DNA from: Clostridia bacterium
Lineage (GTDB): Bacteria; Bacillota; Clostridia; Monoglobales; Monoglobaceae
Direction: 5' to 3'
Assembly (NCBI GenBank): GCA_017456605.1
Contig: JAFTJA010000001.1
Location: forward strand, 1-64,000
DNA: 64,000 bases
Shown here: piece by piece, positions 22,890 through 33,913 of the stretch
Layout of the letters: each line of letters starts with the position of its first letter
Numbering within the stretch: position 1 is the stretch's first letter
Notes under the pieces: model-generated
The model's input: only the letters and a program-made list of their open reading frames with translations
Told to the model about the DNA's origin: nothing
The model's database searches: none
Position numbers and translations under genes: made by a program

Positions 22890-23765
22890 TCAGGTGTGCA
22901 GGCTCTTGAAAATATCCGCAACCTCCGTAATAGTCATAAACGCATATGGGTCAATTTCATGTACCATTTGGCGCAACTTTGCAATTTGAAAGCGGTTCAC
23001 CACAAAATAAACAATTGCTTTGTCCGCATCCGAATATCCGCCTTTCGCGGGGATATTGGTAGTGCCGCTCTCAAATGTTTTGATAAGAGCAGCGCTTATC
23101 TCCTTCGGTTTTTCGGTAATAATCATCACGGCTTTTGATCGATCAATACCCTCAACAATAAAGTCTATTGTCTTGAGTCCCGCGCCGTAGGTAACTATTG
23201 AATAGAGAGGCAAAATCCAGCTTTCCAGCACTATTCCCGCCACCACATAGAGAAGAACATTGTATGTCATAACAAAGGTTCCCACAGTAACCCCAAGGCG
23301 CTTCGAAAAAATAACCGCCATAACCTCAATTCCGTCAATGGCCCCGCCATTGCGAATAGTGAGACCGCTGCCCACACCTGAAATGAGACCCCCAAACACG
23401 GCGCACAACAGCAAATCCTGCCCCGCAAGAGGCGACGCCATGCTCACATCAACGGGCAAAACGTCGGTTATCAGCCACGCACTGACAGAGTATATAAGCA
23501 CGGTATACAGGGAATAAACGGTAAAAGTGACGCCCTGCTTTTTGAGCCCAAACAAAAACAACGGCACATTGAATAAAATCAAAAACAGCGACAGCGTCAT
23601 ATATTCCGGCGTGACTTGGGAAAACAGCATCGACGTTCCTGAAATTCCACTGTCATAAAGATTTACCGGATAAAGGAATATCGTCACGCCGAATGCATTG
23701 ATAATGCCCGAAATAGTAAGCACCAGAAAATTTCGCTTTTTCAGATTTCGTATGTCTTCTTTCAT
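22890..23765 (-). CDS. YitT family membrane protein
   Basis: The 291-residue protein has about six membrane helices (the DUF161 part: GIINAFGVTIFLYPVNLYDSGISGTSMLFS and GGLISGVGSGLTIRNGGAIDGIEVMAVI) and a C-terminal DUF2179 domain (MIITEKPKEISAALIKTFESGTTNIPAKGGYS). YitT proteins are common in Bacillota, and no transported substrate is agreed. The ATG at 23765 follows AGGGG. It is upstream of and probably co-transcribed with the TetR gene. Confidence 0.92.
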   Translation of the reverse strand: MKEDIRNLKKRNFLVLTISGIINAFGVTIFLYPVNLYDSGISGTSMLFSQVTPEYMTLSLFLILFNVPLFLFGLKKQGVTFTVYSLYTVLIYSVSAWLITDVLPVDVSMASPLAGQDLLLCAVFGGLISGVGSGLTIRNGGAIDGIEVMAVIFSKRLGVTVGTFVMTYNVLLYVVAGIVLESWILPLYSIVTYGAGLKTIDFIVEGIDRSKAVMIITEKPKEISAALIKTFESGTTNIPAKGGYSDADKAIVYFVVNRFQIAKLRQMVHEIDPYAFMTITEVADIFKSLHT

Positions 23766-23867
23766 CACATAAGCCCCTTTCTCTATTTAATCATTGTTCA
23801 GTTAATTATATTCTTATATTACCACAAACTTTCTCCAGTTTCAACCATTATTTGAAAATTTCACAAA

Positions 23868-23899
23868 AAAATGCAGATGCGAGCGCGCATCTGCATTTA
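23868..23899. terminator. Terminator after nagA
   Basis: AAATGCAGATGCG pairs with CGCATCTGCATTT around AGCG, flanked by A and T runs. Confidence 0.88.
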
Positions 23900-23921
23900 A
23901 TGTTTTGTATTAAGGCTACAA

Positions 23922-25049
23922 TCAGAACAACAACTCGCCGCGGAGCACAACGTGTTTGAGACCTAAGTCCTTATCCAAGATTACTATATCCGCCATCTTT
24001 CCAACTTCAAGGCTTCCTGTCTTGTCATAAATACCCACTGTCTTTGCCGGATTCTTTGACACCATTGTGCAGATATCTTCCATAGGAATTCCTGCAGAAT
24101 AGAGGTTTCTCACACAATCAAGAAGCACACTTGTTCCGCCGGCAATAGTGCCGTCTTCTGTATAGGTTTTTTTGTCTGTCACAGTAATTTTTCTTCCGTT
24201 AACCATGTACTCTCCGTCAGGCATACCCGTTCCGATTTCCGAGTCGGTTATTATATTGATTTTATCCTTGCCTTTTAGGTCATAAACCATCTTCACCACA
24301 TCTCCATGAACGTGGAAGAAATCACCGATTATTTCCACTCTTGCATCGCTGCAAAGAAGACCGCCCACAGTTCCCGGGGCTCTGTGAGTCAAAGCACTCA
24401 TAGCATTGAAAAGGTGTGTGCCCTGGCTTGCACCGATATCCACAGCGTGTCTTACCTGTTCATAGGTGGCATTTGTATGTCCCAAAGATACGCAAACCCC
24501 ATTTTCCACTGCAAGCTTAATTACCTCGTCTGCGTTGGGAAGCTCGGGTGCAAGAGTAATAATTTTGAATGCCTCACCGCCAGCTTTTACATATTCCATA
24601 AACTCTTCAGGGTCTGTGTCCCTAATATTTTCAGGCAGGTGTGCACCTTTGTATTTTTCAGAGAAGAACGGGCCTTCAAGATGAAATCCATAAACCTTTG
24701 CCAAGCCCTTGTCGTCTCTGTTTGTAGCATCCACCATATATTTGATGCGGTCAAGAAGTTTCTGTTTCGGTGCAGCAGAAAGCGCCGGAACCAGCGCTGT
24801 TGTACCATTTTTAGCCTGAAACTCTGCAACCACTTTGTATGTTTCGTCATCATAATCAACAAAATTTTTGCCTAGCGATGAGTGCATATGCGTATCAATA
24901 AAGCCCGGTATCACATACATACCTCCGGCATCAATGTCGCAGTTTCCGTCAACTTTGCCAATTTCTGTTATCTTTTGTCCGTCAGTCAAAATGTCCGCAT
25001 CAATGAATTCAAAATTTCCGTTTAATACCTTTCCACCTTTAATAATCAT
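23922..25049 (-). CDS. nagA: N-acetylglucosamine-6-phosphate deacetylase
   Basis: The 375-residue amidohydrolase removes acetate from GlcNAc-6-P in amino-sugar use and cell-wall recycling. Metal and substrate motifs are in order: PGFIDTHMHSSLG, HLEGPFFSEKYKGAHLP with the metal Glu, SLGHTNATYEQ, GTHLFNAMSAL, and the catalytic Asp in NIITDSEIGTG. The cytosolic enzyme is complete. It follows the sugar ABC ATPase by about 65 bp with a terminator-like stem between. NagB is not in the window. Confidence 0.95.
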   Translation of the reverse strand: MIIKGGKVLNGNFEFIDADILTDGQKITEIGKVDGNCDIDAGGMYVIPGFIDTHMHSSLGKNFVDYDDETYKVVAEFQAKNGTTALVPALSAAPKQKLLDRIKYMVDATNRDDKGLAKVYGFHLEGPFFSEKYKGAHLPENIRDTDPEEFMEYVKAGGEAFKIITLAPELPNADEVIKLAVENGVCVSLGHTNATYEQVRHAVDIGASQGTHLFNAMSALTHRAPGTVGGLLCSDARVEIIGDFFHVHGDVVKMVYDLKGKDKINIITDSEIGTGMPDGEYMVNGRKITVTDKKTYTEDGTIAGGTSVLLDCVRNLYSAGIPMEDICTMVSKNPAKTVGIYDKTGSLEVGKMADIVILDKDLGLKHVVLRGELLF

Positions 25050-25072
25050 AATTATACCCCTTTCTTTTTAAA

Positions 25073-25103
25073 AAAGGGGGCTATATGAAATAGCCCCCTA
25101 AAT
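25073..25103 (-). terminator. Terminator between the MsmX-type ATPase and nagA
   Basis: GGGGGCTA pairs with TAGCCCCC around TATGAAA. A-rich and T-rich flanks make it work in either direction. Confidence 0.8.
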
Positions 25104-25113
25104 TATTTTGCAA

Positions 25114-26226
25114 TTAGTGAATGATTGCACCTTCTGTATCTTTGTCAAACAAGTGAATCTTGTTGATGTCAAACACAACCTTTATAGAGTCGCCACTCTT
25201 TGCTGTTGTACGGCGGTTAACACGTGCAGTAATCGGTGTTGAGCCCAGCTTGAGATAAAGATATGTTTCAGAACCCATCATTTCTGTGATGTCGACTTCA
25301 ACATCTACAACGCCATCAGGTATTGAAGCAATGTGAGCTTCGTCTTCATAAATCTGCTCAGGTCTGATACCCATAATAACTTCCTTGCCGAAATATTCAG
25401 CAAGCTCTGCGCGGTTGCCCTTTCCTTCAGGAAGCTTGATATCAAGATTGTCATTAACAAGATGAACGCCGTCATCTTTCTTTTCAAGTGTAACGTTGAT
25501 GAAGTTCATCTGGGGGCTTCCGATAAAGCCTGCAACGAATACGTTAACCGGTTCATCATAAAGCTCGATAGGAGTTGCACACTGCTGAAGATATCCGTCT
25601 TTCATAACAGCGATTCTTGTACCCATTGTCATAGCCTCTGTCTGGTCATGTGTAACGTAAACAACTGTTGTACCAAGTTTCTGGTGGAGCTTTGTGATTT
25701 CAGCTCTCATCTGAACTCTGAGCTTTGCATCAAGGTTTGAAAGCGGTTCGTCCATAAGGAATACCTTTGGTTCACGAACAATAGCACGACCAAGTGCAAC
25801 ACGCTGTCTCTGTCCACCTGATAAAGCCTTTGGCTTTCTGTCAAGAAGATGTTCGATGTCAAGAATTTTTGCAGCTTCTGCAACCTTTTCTTTGATAACA
25901 TCCTTCGGAACCTTTCTGAGCTTGAGGCCAAAAGCCATGTTATCAAAAACTGTCATATGGGGATAAAGAGCATAGTTCTGGAAAACCATCGCAATGTCTC
26001 TGTCCTTGGGAGCAACATCATTAACCAGCTTGTCGCCGATGTAAAGTTCACCCTCGCTGATTTCTTCAAGGCCCGCAATCATACGGAGAGTAGTGGACTT
26101 ACCACAGCCTGAAGGACCAACCAGAATTATAAATTCCTTGTCTTCGATTTCAAGGTTAACGTCTTTTGCACCAATAACGCCGCCCTGATAAATTTTTCCA
26201 ATCTGTCTTAAACTTAAACTTGCCAT
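25114..26226 (-). CDS. Sugar ABC transporter ATP-binding protein (MsmX/UgpC type)
   Basis: The 370-residue ATPase has Walker [22 protein letters not shown]-loop [10 protein letters not shown], signature [15 protein letters not shown], Walker [13 protein letters not shown] and the H-loop [13 protein letters not shown]-terminal TOBE/OB regulatory region follows (residues 235-370, with [10 protein letters not shown]). Genes of this type without permease or binding-protein neighbours often encode a shared ATPase that powers several sugar transporters, as MsmX does in Bacillus. Here no permease is adjacent, which fits. AGGAGG precedes the ATG. Confidence 0.93.
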   Translation of the reverse strand: MASLSLRQIGKIYQGGVIGAKDVNLEIEDKEFIILVGPSGCGKSTTLRMIAGLEEISEGELYIGDKLVNDVAPKDRDIAMVFQNYALYPHMTVFDNMAFGLKLRKVPKDVIKEKVAEAAKILDIEHLLDRKPKALSGGQRQRVALGRAIVREPKVFLMDEPLSNLDAKLRVQMRAEITKLHQKLGTTVVYVTHDQTEAMTMGTRIAVMKDGYLQQCATPIELYDEPVNVFVAGFIGSPQMNFINVTLEKKDDGVHLVNDNLDIKLPEGKGNRAELAEYFGKEVIMGIRPEQIYEDEAHIASIPDGVVDVEVDITEMMGSETYLYLKLGSTPITARVNRRTTAKSGDSIKVVFDINKIHLFDKDTEGAIIH

Positions 26227-26358
26227 TTATTATAACCTCCTAAGTTATAGTCATTTATTTTGTTAATTGTAGCATACTTTATGAAAAAATGTTAGCGTTT
26301 ATTTGCACAAATTTATATTTTTCTTTCGTGAATATTGCACAACGCCTTAATCCAAAAG

Positions 26359-26390
26359 CCCGCAAACCCTTGATTTTAGCGGGTTTGCGG
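26359..26390 (-). terminator. Probable gyrA terminator
   Basis: CCGCAAACCC pairs with GGGTTTGCGG around a 12-nt loop. On the minus strand a short T-run (CTTTT) follows. Confidence 0.65.
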
Positions 26391-26491
26391 ACTTTCACTT
26401 TTTCTTTGACAACCTTGTAACGATTGCCCAAATTTGTGCTTTTTGCAGACTTGTTTTTTCATCAAAATGCACATATCGACATTTTATGAAC

Positions 26492-26556
26492 TTTTCCACA
26501 GCCCCAAAGCTCTTGAGGCTGCTGATTTTTTCACATTATCCACAGGGTTATCAACA
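26492..26556 (+). promoter_or_regulatory. Cluster of three DnaA-box-like 9-mers
   Basis: TTTTCCACA (26492-26500), the perfect consensus TTATCCACA (26536-26544) and TTATCAACA (26548-26556) all face the same way. The last two start 12 bp apart. They lie immediately beyond the gyrA stop codon. No dnaA or dnaN is nearby. Confidence 0.5.
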
Positions 26557-26568
26557 ACTTGGTGTGAA

Positions 26569-29079
26569 TTACTCAACTTCCGGAGCTACATTTTCGCCAC
26601 CTTCAGCAGTCACAACTTCTTCTGCCTCATCATCTTCATGGGCAACAGCCGCTGCCGACACAATCTTCACGCCGTCGCCAAGACGCATAAGTCTTACACC
26701 TTTTGTTACACGCTTGAGTGTGCTGATGTCAGCAGTATTTATGCGAATTATGATGCCTTCTGACGTGATGATGATAACATCGTCATCTTCACTGACAAGG
26801 CCAAAGCCCGAAACGTTTCCGGTTTCGTCAGAAATTTTATATGAGGTCGTTCCCTGACCGCCACGTGCCTGAACTTTATATTCTGAAAGCTCGGTCTTTT
26901 TGCCGTAACCGTTTTCGCTGATAACCAAAAGCTTTGCATCATCACGCATAACGTCCATTCCAATAGCATAGTCGCCGTCTCTCAGCATAATTCCGCGAAC
27001 ACCACGGGAAACTCTGCCCAGGGTTCTTATGTCGCTTTCTGCAAATCTTATCATTTTGCCGAGGTGTGTACCAATAAAGATATCACCTGTTCCATCGGTT
27101 TTCTTTACATTGATGAGCTCATCGCCCTCGTCAAGGTTGATAGCAATTTTTCCGCCCTTGGGAGCGTTTTCATATTCCATAATATCGGTCTTTTTGATGA
27201 CGCCGCCCCTCGTTGCCATAACAAGATATTCGCCCTCTTTATATTCGCGGACAGGAATCATAGCCGAAATCTTTTCGCCTGCCTCAAGCTGAAGAAGGTT
27301 CACAATAGCCGTTCCCTTCGCCTGGCGTCCTGCCTCCGGAATTTGATATGCTTTTATACGGTACATTCTTCCGGTATTGGTAAAGAACAAAATGTATGCG
27401 TGGGTGGAGGCAACAAACATAGTGTTGACAAAATCCTCCTCTTTGGTCTGCATACCGATAATGCCCTTGCCACCACGTTTTTGGCTTCTGTATGTGTCAA
27501 CAGGCAGACGCTTGATATAGCCCTGCTTTGTCATTGTGATAACATTGTCTTCTTCCTCAATAAGGTCTTCATAATCAATGTCGTCAATAGCTGGCTCAAT
27601 TGACGTGCGTCTTTCGTCGCCAAACTTGTCACGGATTTCAGCGATTTCGGTCTTGATAACCTCAAGAACCCTCTGCTCACTTGCAAGGATTTCTTCCATT
27701 TCCTTTATAAACTTCATAAGCTCTTCATACTCTGCATCAATCTTTTCACGTTCCAATCCCTGAAGACGTGCTAAGCGCATATCAAGAATAGCCTGTGCCT
27801 GAACATCGGTGAAATCAAAACGTTCCATAAGGTTTGGTTTTGCATCATTATAGCTGTTTCTTATGATGCTGATTATCTCATCAATGTTGTCAAGAGCAAC
27901 TCTTAAACCCTCTAAAATGTGAGCTCTAGCCTCCGCTTTTTTCTTATCAAAGCGGGTTCTTCTCACAATAACATCTTTCTGGAAATTGATGTATTCATCC
28001 AATATTTCCCTGAGGTTCAGCACCTTTGGTTCAACCCGGTTTACAAGAGCAAGCATAATCACGCTGAATGTGTCCTCAAGCTGTGTGAACTTGTAGAGCT
28101 GATTGAGTACGATGGTAGCATTTGCATCACGTTTTATCTCAACCACAATGCGCATACCGTCACGGTCGGACTCGTCGCGGAGGTCGGAAATGCCCTCCAG
28201 GCGCTTGTCACGAACAAGGTTTGCAATATTTTCAATGAGTCTTGCCTTGTTGACCATATAAGGAATTTCGGTGAATACAATTCTCTGTCTGCCCTCACCA
28301 TATTCCTCAATATCAGCCTTTGCACGAAGACGAAGCTTACCACGTCCCGTATTATATGCCGAGCGGATACCGCTTGTGCCCATAATCTGTGCACCAGTGG
28401 GGAAGTCAGGGCCTTTGATGTATTCCATAAGCTCGTCAATGGTGATTTCGGGGTTGTCAATAACCGCAATAATACCGTCAATAACCTCTTTCAGGTTGTG
28501 AGGCGGAATTTTTGTCGCCATGCCGACAGCGATACCATCAGAGCCGTTCACCAAGAGATGCGGAAAACGTGACGGAAGAACAATCGGTTCTTTTCGACTT
28601 TCATCAAAGTTCGGCATATAGTCAACAGTTTCTTTTTCAATGTCAGTAAGCATTTTCATTGAAAGCTTTGACATTCTTGCCTCAGTATATCTGTAAGCCG
28701 CAGCCGGGTCACCGTCCACCGAACCGAAGTTTCCGTGACCGTCAACTGTGGGATATCTCATAGAGAAATCCTGTGCCATACGAACCAGCGCATCATAAAC
28801 AGACGCGTCACCATGTGGGTGGTATCTACCAAGTACATTACCAACTGTTGTCGCACACTTTTTGTATTCCCTTTCAGGAGTAAACCCGTCCTCATACATC
28901 GCATAAAGTATGCGGCGGTGAACAGGCTTGAGTCCGTCACGGACATCAGGAAGGGCACGTCCAACAATAACCGACATCGCATATTCGATATAGGACTTTC
29001 GCATTTCCTTTTCAATTTCTACCGGGATAATATTGAGCTTTGACGCATCAAACAATCCTTCGTGATTTTCATTTGCCAT
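26569..29079 (-). CDS. gyrA: DNA gyrase subunit A
   Basis: The 836-residue protein is the breakage-rejoining subunit of gyrase. The QRDR reads [20 protein letters not shown], the active-site Tyr is in [14 protein letters not shown], and the C-terminal pinwheel has the GyrA-box QKRGGKG. That box distinguishes it from ParC and gives negative supercoiling ability. The position equal to E. coli Ser83 is Ala, as in mycobacteria. The ATG at 29079 begins MANENHEG with GAGG upstream; the frame at 29094 runs through it. gyrB is not in the window. Confidence 0.97.
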   Translation of the reverse strand: MANENHEGLFDASKLNIIPVEIEKEMRKSYIEYAMSVIVGRALPDVRDGLKPVHRRILYAMYEDGFTPEREYKKCATTVGNVLGRYHPHGDASVYDALVRMAQDFSMRYPTVDGHGNFGSVDGDPAAAYRYTEARMSKLSMKMLTDIEKETVDYMPNFDESRKEPIVLPSRFPHLLVNGSDGIAVGMATKIPPHNLKEVIDGIIAVIDNPEITIDELMEYIKGPDFPTGAQIMGTSGIRSAYNTGRGKLRLRAKADIEEYGEGRQRIVFTEIPYMVNKARLIENIANLVRDKRLEGISDLRDESDRDGMRIVVEIKRDANATIVLNQLYKFTQLEDTFSVIMLALVNRVEPKVLNLREILDEYINFQKDVIVRRTRFDKKKAEARAHILEGLRVALDNIDEIISIIRNSYNDAKPNLMERFDFTDVQAQAILDMRLARLQGLEREKIDAEYEELMKFIKEMEEILASEQRVLEVIKTEIAEIRDKFGDERRTSIEPAIDDIDYEDLIEEEDNVITMTKQGYIKRLPVDTYRSQKRGGKGIIGMQTKEEDFVNTMFVASTHAYILFFTNTGRMYRIKAYQIPEAGRQAKGTAIVNLLQLEAGEKISAMIPVREYKEGEYLVMATRGGVIKKTDIMEYENAPKGGKIAINLDEGDELINVKKTDGTGDIFIGTHLGKMIRFAESDIRTLGRVSRGVRGIMLRDGDYAIGMDVMRDDAKLLVISENGYGKKTELSEYKVQARGGQGTTSYKISDETGNVSGFGLVSEDDDVIIITSEGIIIRINTADISTLKRVTKGVRLMRLGDGVKIVSAAAVAHEDDEAEEVVTAEGGENVAPEVE

Positions 29080-29179
29080 AGCGTTATACCTCATTTTTTA
29101 TAGGTTTTTGCCCTTTCAGAAAAAAGGTCTTCCTTTTTTTCTTCGACAAAAATTTCAGAATTCCTTTTTATTGGCAAAA

Positions 29180-29213
29180 AAATACCCCAAATTTTTGAAT
29201 TTGGGGTAAAAAG
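29180..29213 (-). terminator. Terminator after prmA
   Basis: TACCCCAAA pairs with TTTGGGGTA around TTTTTGAA, with a T-run on the minus strand. It ends the hrcA operon. Confidence 0.88.
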
Positions 29214-29215
29214 GA

Positions 29216-30163
29216 TTAAATTTTTGTACAAACCACCGCTGACCATTCGCCCATAGTGCGAATATTTTGCACTTTAAGTTCAGCTTTCTTCAGCGCGTCA
29301 ACCACCTCTTCGGTTCTTTCTGCAATTATGCCCGAGCAGATAAAGGTGCCATCATCCTTCATAAAGTCCTTTACATAACCAGAAAGAGCAATTATCACAT
29401 CTGCCACGATATTGGCAAGGACAATGTCGCTTTTTCCCTTGCTGAGTTTGTGGCAGAGGTCTTTGTCCGTTGTTATATCCCCTGCAAAGCCATGATATAT
29501 TTCTTTTGGCAAGTTGTTGAGAGCAAGGTTCTGATAAGCCGTTTCCACCGCCATAGGGTCAATATCAACAGCCGTTGCCTCTTTTGCGCCAAGAAGCAGG
29601 GCAATCACCGAAAGAATCCCTGAGCCACAGCCGAGGTCAAGAATTGTGTCGCCGTTTTTTATATGTTTTTCAATCTCCTCAATGCACATTTTTGTGCTTT
29701 CGTGAGAGCCTGTGCCAAAGCTCATGCCGGGGTTTATTATAAATTTCACCCTGTCACTTTCGGGAACATCCTCCCACTCGGGCACAATCAAAACTTTTTC
29801 GCCAATCTCAAGGGGCTTGAAATATTGCTTCCAGTTTTCTGACCAGTCCTCGTCTTTCACATTCCTTTCGTGGAACGCAGTTTCGGGATATTTAAGCGTC
29901 AAAACCGCCTCTTTTGCAGCTTCAAGCAAAGCCTTTCCCTCGCAGTCCTCACCAAAATAAACGGTTATGCAGCTGTCTGCCTCTTTCAACTTTTCAAGCT
30001 CTTCATCAACATAGTCCCAATATTTTCGGTTGTTCTCCAAGAACTCTTTGAAATCATCCTTGTCGCTTATCTGAACACCGGTAATTCCCAAATCATAAAG
30101 TGCATCACAAATAGGTTCAATTCCCTCAGCCGTGGTAGTTATCTTAAGTTCAATCCAGTTCAT
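29216..30163 (-). CDS. prmA: Ribosomal protein L11 methyltransferase
   Basis: The 315-residue SAM enzyme methylates L11. The N-terminal substrate domain begins NWIELKITTTAEGIEPICDALYDLGI. The catalytic domain has the PrmA-specific NPGMSFGTGSHESTKMC, motif I ILDLGCGSGILSVIALLLGA, VDIDPMAVETAYQN and motif IV IVLANIVADVI. The ATG at 30163 follows GAGGGAG. It closes the heat-shock operon, an arrangement common in Bacillota. Confidence 0.95.
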   Translation of the reverse strand: MNWIELKITTTAEGIEPICDALYDLGITGVQISDKDDFKEFLENNRKYWDYVDEELEKLKEADSCITVYFGEDCEGKALLEAAKEAVLTLKYPETAFHERNVKDEDWSENWKQYFKPLEIGEKVLIVPEWEDVPESDRVKFIINPGMSFGTGSHESTKMCIEEIEKHIKNGDTILDLGCGSGILSVIALLLGAKEATAVDIDPMAVETAYQNLALNNLPKEIYHGFAGDITTDKDLCHKLSKGKSDIVLANIVADVIIALSGYVKDFMKDDGTFICSGIIAERTEEVVDALKKAELKVQNIRTMGEWSAVVCTKI

Positions 30164-30217
30164 TTTTCTCCCTCTTTCATACGGAATATGGGTCGATGCT
30201 GCCACCGACCCACAGTT

Positions 30218-31369
30218 TTATTTCAAAAACTCTTTCATTTTGTCAAGAAAGCTTTTTCTTTCATTATATTTTGCCGGCTCCACCGTATCACCAAATTGTC
30301 TCAAAATTTCCTTTTGTTTTTCGGTGAGATTTTTCGGGGTTTCAACCTTGATTGTCACATACTGGTCGCCGCGATTGCCGTTTCCGTGGAGCTTTGGAAC
30401 ACCCTTTCCGCGAAGACGAAAAACTGTACCCGTCTGGGTACCCTCAGGAATGTTATAAGTAACTTTTCCGTCAATGGTTGGCACCTGCACCTCTGCCCCC
30501 AGAGCCGCCTCCACAAAGGTAATGGGGAAGTCACACATAATGTCATAGCCCTGACGGACAAAAATCTTATGCCGTCTTACCCTTGCCACAACCAAAAGGT
30601 CTCCGTTTGGTCCGCCGTTCTTGCCTGCATCTGCCTGACTGCTTACTGAAATAATCTGGTCGGTATCAATGCCCGCAGGAATTTTCACCTTAATCTTGCG
30701 GCTCTTGCGAACAGTTCCATCGCCACGACAAGCTTTGCAGGGGTTTGATATAACCTTTCCCGTTCCGCCACAAGTGCTGCACGGTCTTGAGCTCTGGAAG
30801 CTTCCAAAAGCCGTACGCTGAACTGTTGTAACCTGACCCGTGCCCCGGCAAACGCTACAAGTTGCCGCCGATGTTCCCGGCTCTGCACCGCTGCCGCTGC
30901 AGGTTTCGCATTTTTCCATTCTGGTTACGTTAAGCTCAATTTCACAGCCAAAACAAGCCTGCTCAAAGGTGAGGTCAACAGCATATTTAAGGTCTCTTCC
31001 CTTTTGGGGCGCATTGGGGTTTCGTCTTGACTGACCACCAAAACCACCGCCGAAGAACGAACCAAAAATGTCTTCAAATCCGCCAAAACCGCCGCCGAAT
31101 CCGCCAAAGCCGCCGTATCCGCCACCCGCCTGTGGATCAACGCCCGCATGGCCAAACTGGTCATAGCGCTGTTTCTTTTCGGCATCACTCAAAACCTCAT
31201 ATGCCTCGGACGCCTCTTTGAACTTTTCTTCCGCCGCCTTTGCCTTGTCACCGGGGTTAAGGTCGGGATGGTATTTTTTAGCAAGCTTTCGGTATGCTTT
31301 TTTTATTTCATCGGCTGATGCGCTTTTGTCAACGCCCAGCACCTCATAATAATCTCTTTTTTCAGCCAA
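30218..31369 (-). CDS. dnaJ: Chaperone protein DnaJ
   Basis: The 383-residue Hsp40 has a J domain with the HPD tripeptide (KYHPDLNPG), a Gly/Phe region, four zinc-binding C-x-x-C-x-G-x-G repeats ([32 protein letters not shown], the last with Asp) and the substrate-binding beta domains. It stimulates DnaK ATPase and delivers clients. The start is a TTG at 31369: GGTGAC lies upstream and an in-frame TGA four codons earlier leaves no ATG option. It is preceded by a 13-bp perfect stem in the dnaK-dnaJ gap. Confidence 0.95.
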   Translation of the reverse strand: MAEKRDYYEVLGVDKSASADEIKKAYRKLAKKYHPDLNPGDKAKAAEEKFKEASEAYEVLSDAEKKQRYDQFGHAGVDPQAGGGYGGFGGFGGGFGGFEDIFGSFFGGGFGGQSRRNPNAPQKGRDLKYAVDLTFEQACFGCEIELNVTRMEKCETCSGSGAEPGTSAATCSVCRGTGQVTTVQRTAFGSFQSSRPCSTCGGTGKVISNPCKACRGDGTVRKSRKIKVKIPAGIDTDQIISVSSQADAGKNGGPNGDLLVVARVRRHKIFVRQGYDIMCDFPITFVEAALGAEVQVPTIDGKVTYNIPEGTQTGTVFRLRGKGVPKLHGNGNRGDQYVTIKVETPKNLTEKQKEILRQFGDTVEPAKYNERKSFLDKMKEFLK

Positions 31370-31410
31370 AAAATGTCACCAACTGTCTGTTATAAATTTT
31401 TACAAGCAAA

Positions 31411-31440
31411 TTCTTCGGCACACTTCTGTGTGCCGAAGAA
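31411..31440 (-). other. Intercistronic stem-loop between dnaK and dnaJ
   Basis: TTCTTCGGCACAC pairs perfectly with GTGTGCCGAAGAA around TTCT. No T-run follows on the minus strand, so it looks like an RNA processing or stability element rather than a full terminator. Confidence 0.7.
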
Positions 31441-31469
31441 CCCTTTTGTGTTTTAAAATCAAGTCTTAT

Positions 31470-33317
<1,848 letters not shown>

Positions 33318-33348
33318 TCACCTTTCTTTTTTCATTTTATATTTTCAG

Positions 33349-33369
33349 TCGGCATAAATTTTATGCCGA
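33349..33369 (-). other. Intercistronic stem-loop between grpE and dnaK
   Basis: CGGCATAA and TTATGCCG pair perfectly around a short loop, without a T-run. It is probably a processing or mRNA-stability hairpin, as found upstream of dnaK in other Bacillota. Confidence 0.6.
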
Positions 33370-33385
33370 GAGTTTTACACTATGT

Positions 33386-33913
33386 TTAGTTGGAAACCTT
33401 TACCATTGCAAAGCGAACAACCTTGCCTTTTAAGGTGTATCCGCTCATAAGCTCTTCTGACACTGTGTTTTCGCCAAAGTTTTCGTTTTCTTCGTGCATC
33501 ACTGCGTTGTGAAATTCGGGATTAAATTCTTCGCCCACGGTTTTTATTTTTTCAACGCCCAAGTCACTTAATGCATCATCAAGTTGTTTGAGTATCATTT
33601 TCACCCCGTCTTTAAAGCCGCCCTCGCTGTCATCCGCCATTATTGCACGTTCAAGATTGTCTTTAACCGGAAGAATTTTCGTCACCGTGTCACACACCGC
33701 CATAGAGAAAATGTCTTCCCTTTCCTTTGCAGTGCGCTTTTTGAAGTTGTCAAACTCTGCCGCGTGACGGAGCATTTTATCTTTCAGCGAATCAATTTCT
33801 TCCTGAAGAAGCTCTTCTGCCGTTTTCTCCTTTTCAGGCTCTTTAACAGGTTCGTTTTCTTCTGCTGTTTCCAATGTTTTCTTTTCTATATCTTTTGTTT
33901 CTTCTGCTGACAT
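33386..33913 (-). CDS. grpE: Nucleotide exchange factor GrpE
   Basis: The 175-residue protein has an acidic, charged N-terminal 35 residues, a long helix LLQEEIDSLKDKMLRHAAEFDNFKKRTAKERE and the C-terminal beta domain with FNPEFHNAVMHEEN and GYTLKGKVVRFAMVKVS. It exchanges nucleotide on DnaK. The ATG overlaps the hrcA stop by one base (TAATG), so translation is coupled. Confidence 0.96.
   Translation of the reverse strand: MSAEETKDIEKKTLETAEENEPVKEPEKEKTAEELLQEEIDSLKDKMLRHAAEFDNFKKRTAKEREDIFSMAVCDTVTKILPVKDNLERAIMADDSEGGFKDGVKMILKQLDDALSDLGVEKIKTVGEEFNPEFHNAVMHEENENFGENTVSEELMSGYTLKGKVVRFAMVKVSN

Larger units (their letters stand above)
26227..26568. other. 342-bp gap with a stem-loop and DnaA-box-like sites
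   Basis: The gap holds the leader of the ABC ATPase gene on its left. It also holds a 10-bp stem CCGCAAACCC/GGGTTTGCGG near 26359-26390 that probably terminates gyrA, and three same-direction DnaA-box-like 9-mers near the gyrA stop. No gene is visible. Confidence 0.6.

Noticed and set aside
26492-26568. Calling the DnaA-box cluster an origin of replication
   Set aside because: No dnaA, dnaN, recF or AT-rich unwinding repeats are adjacent, and a GC-skew cannot be computed here.
26569-29079. ParC (topoisomerase IV) instead of GyrA
   Set aside because: The C-terminal GyrA-box QKRGGKG is present and the length fits GyrA.
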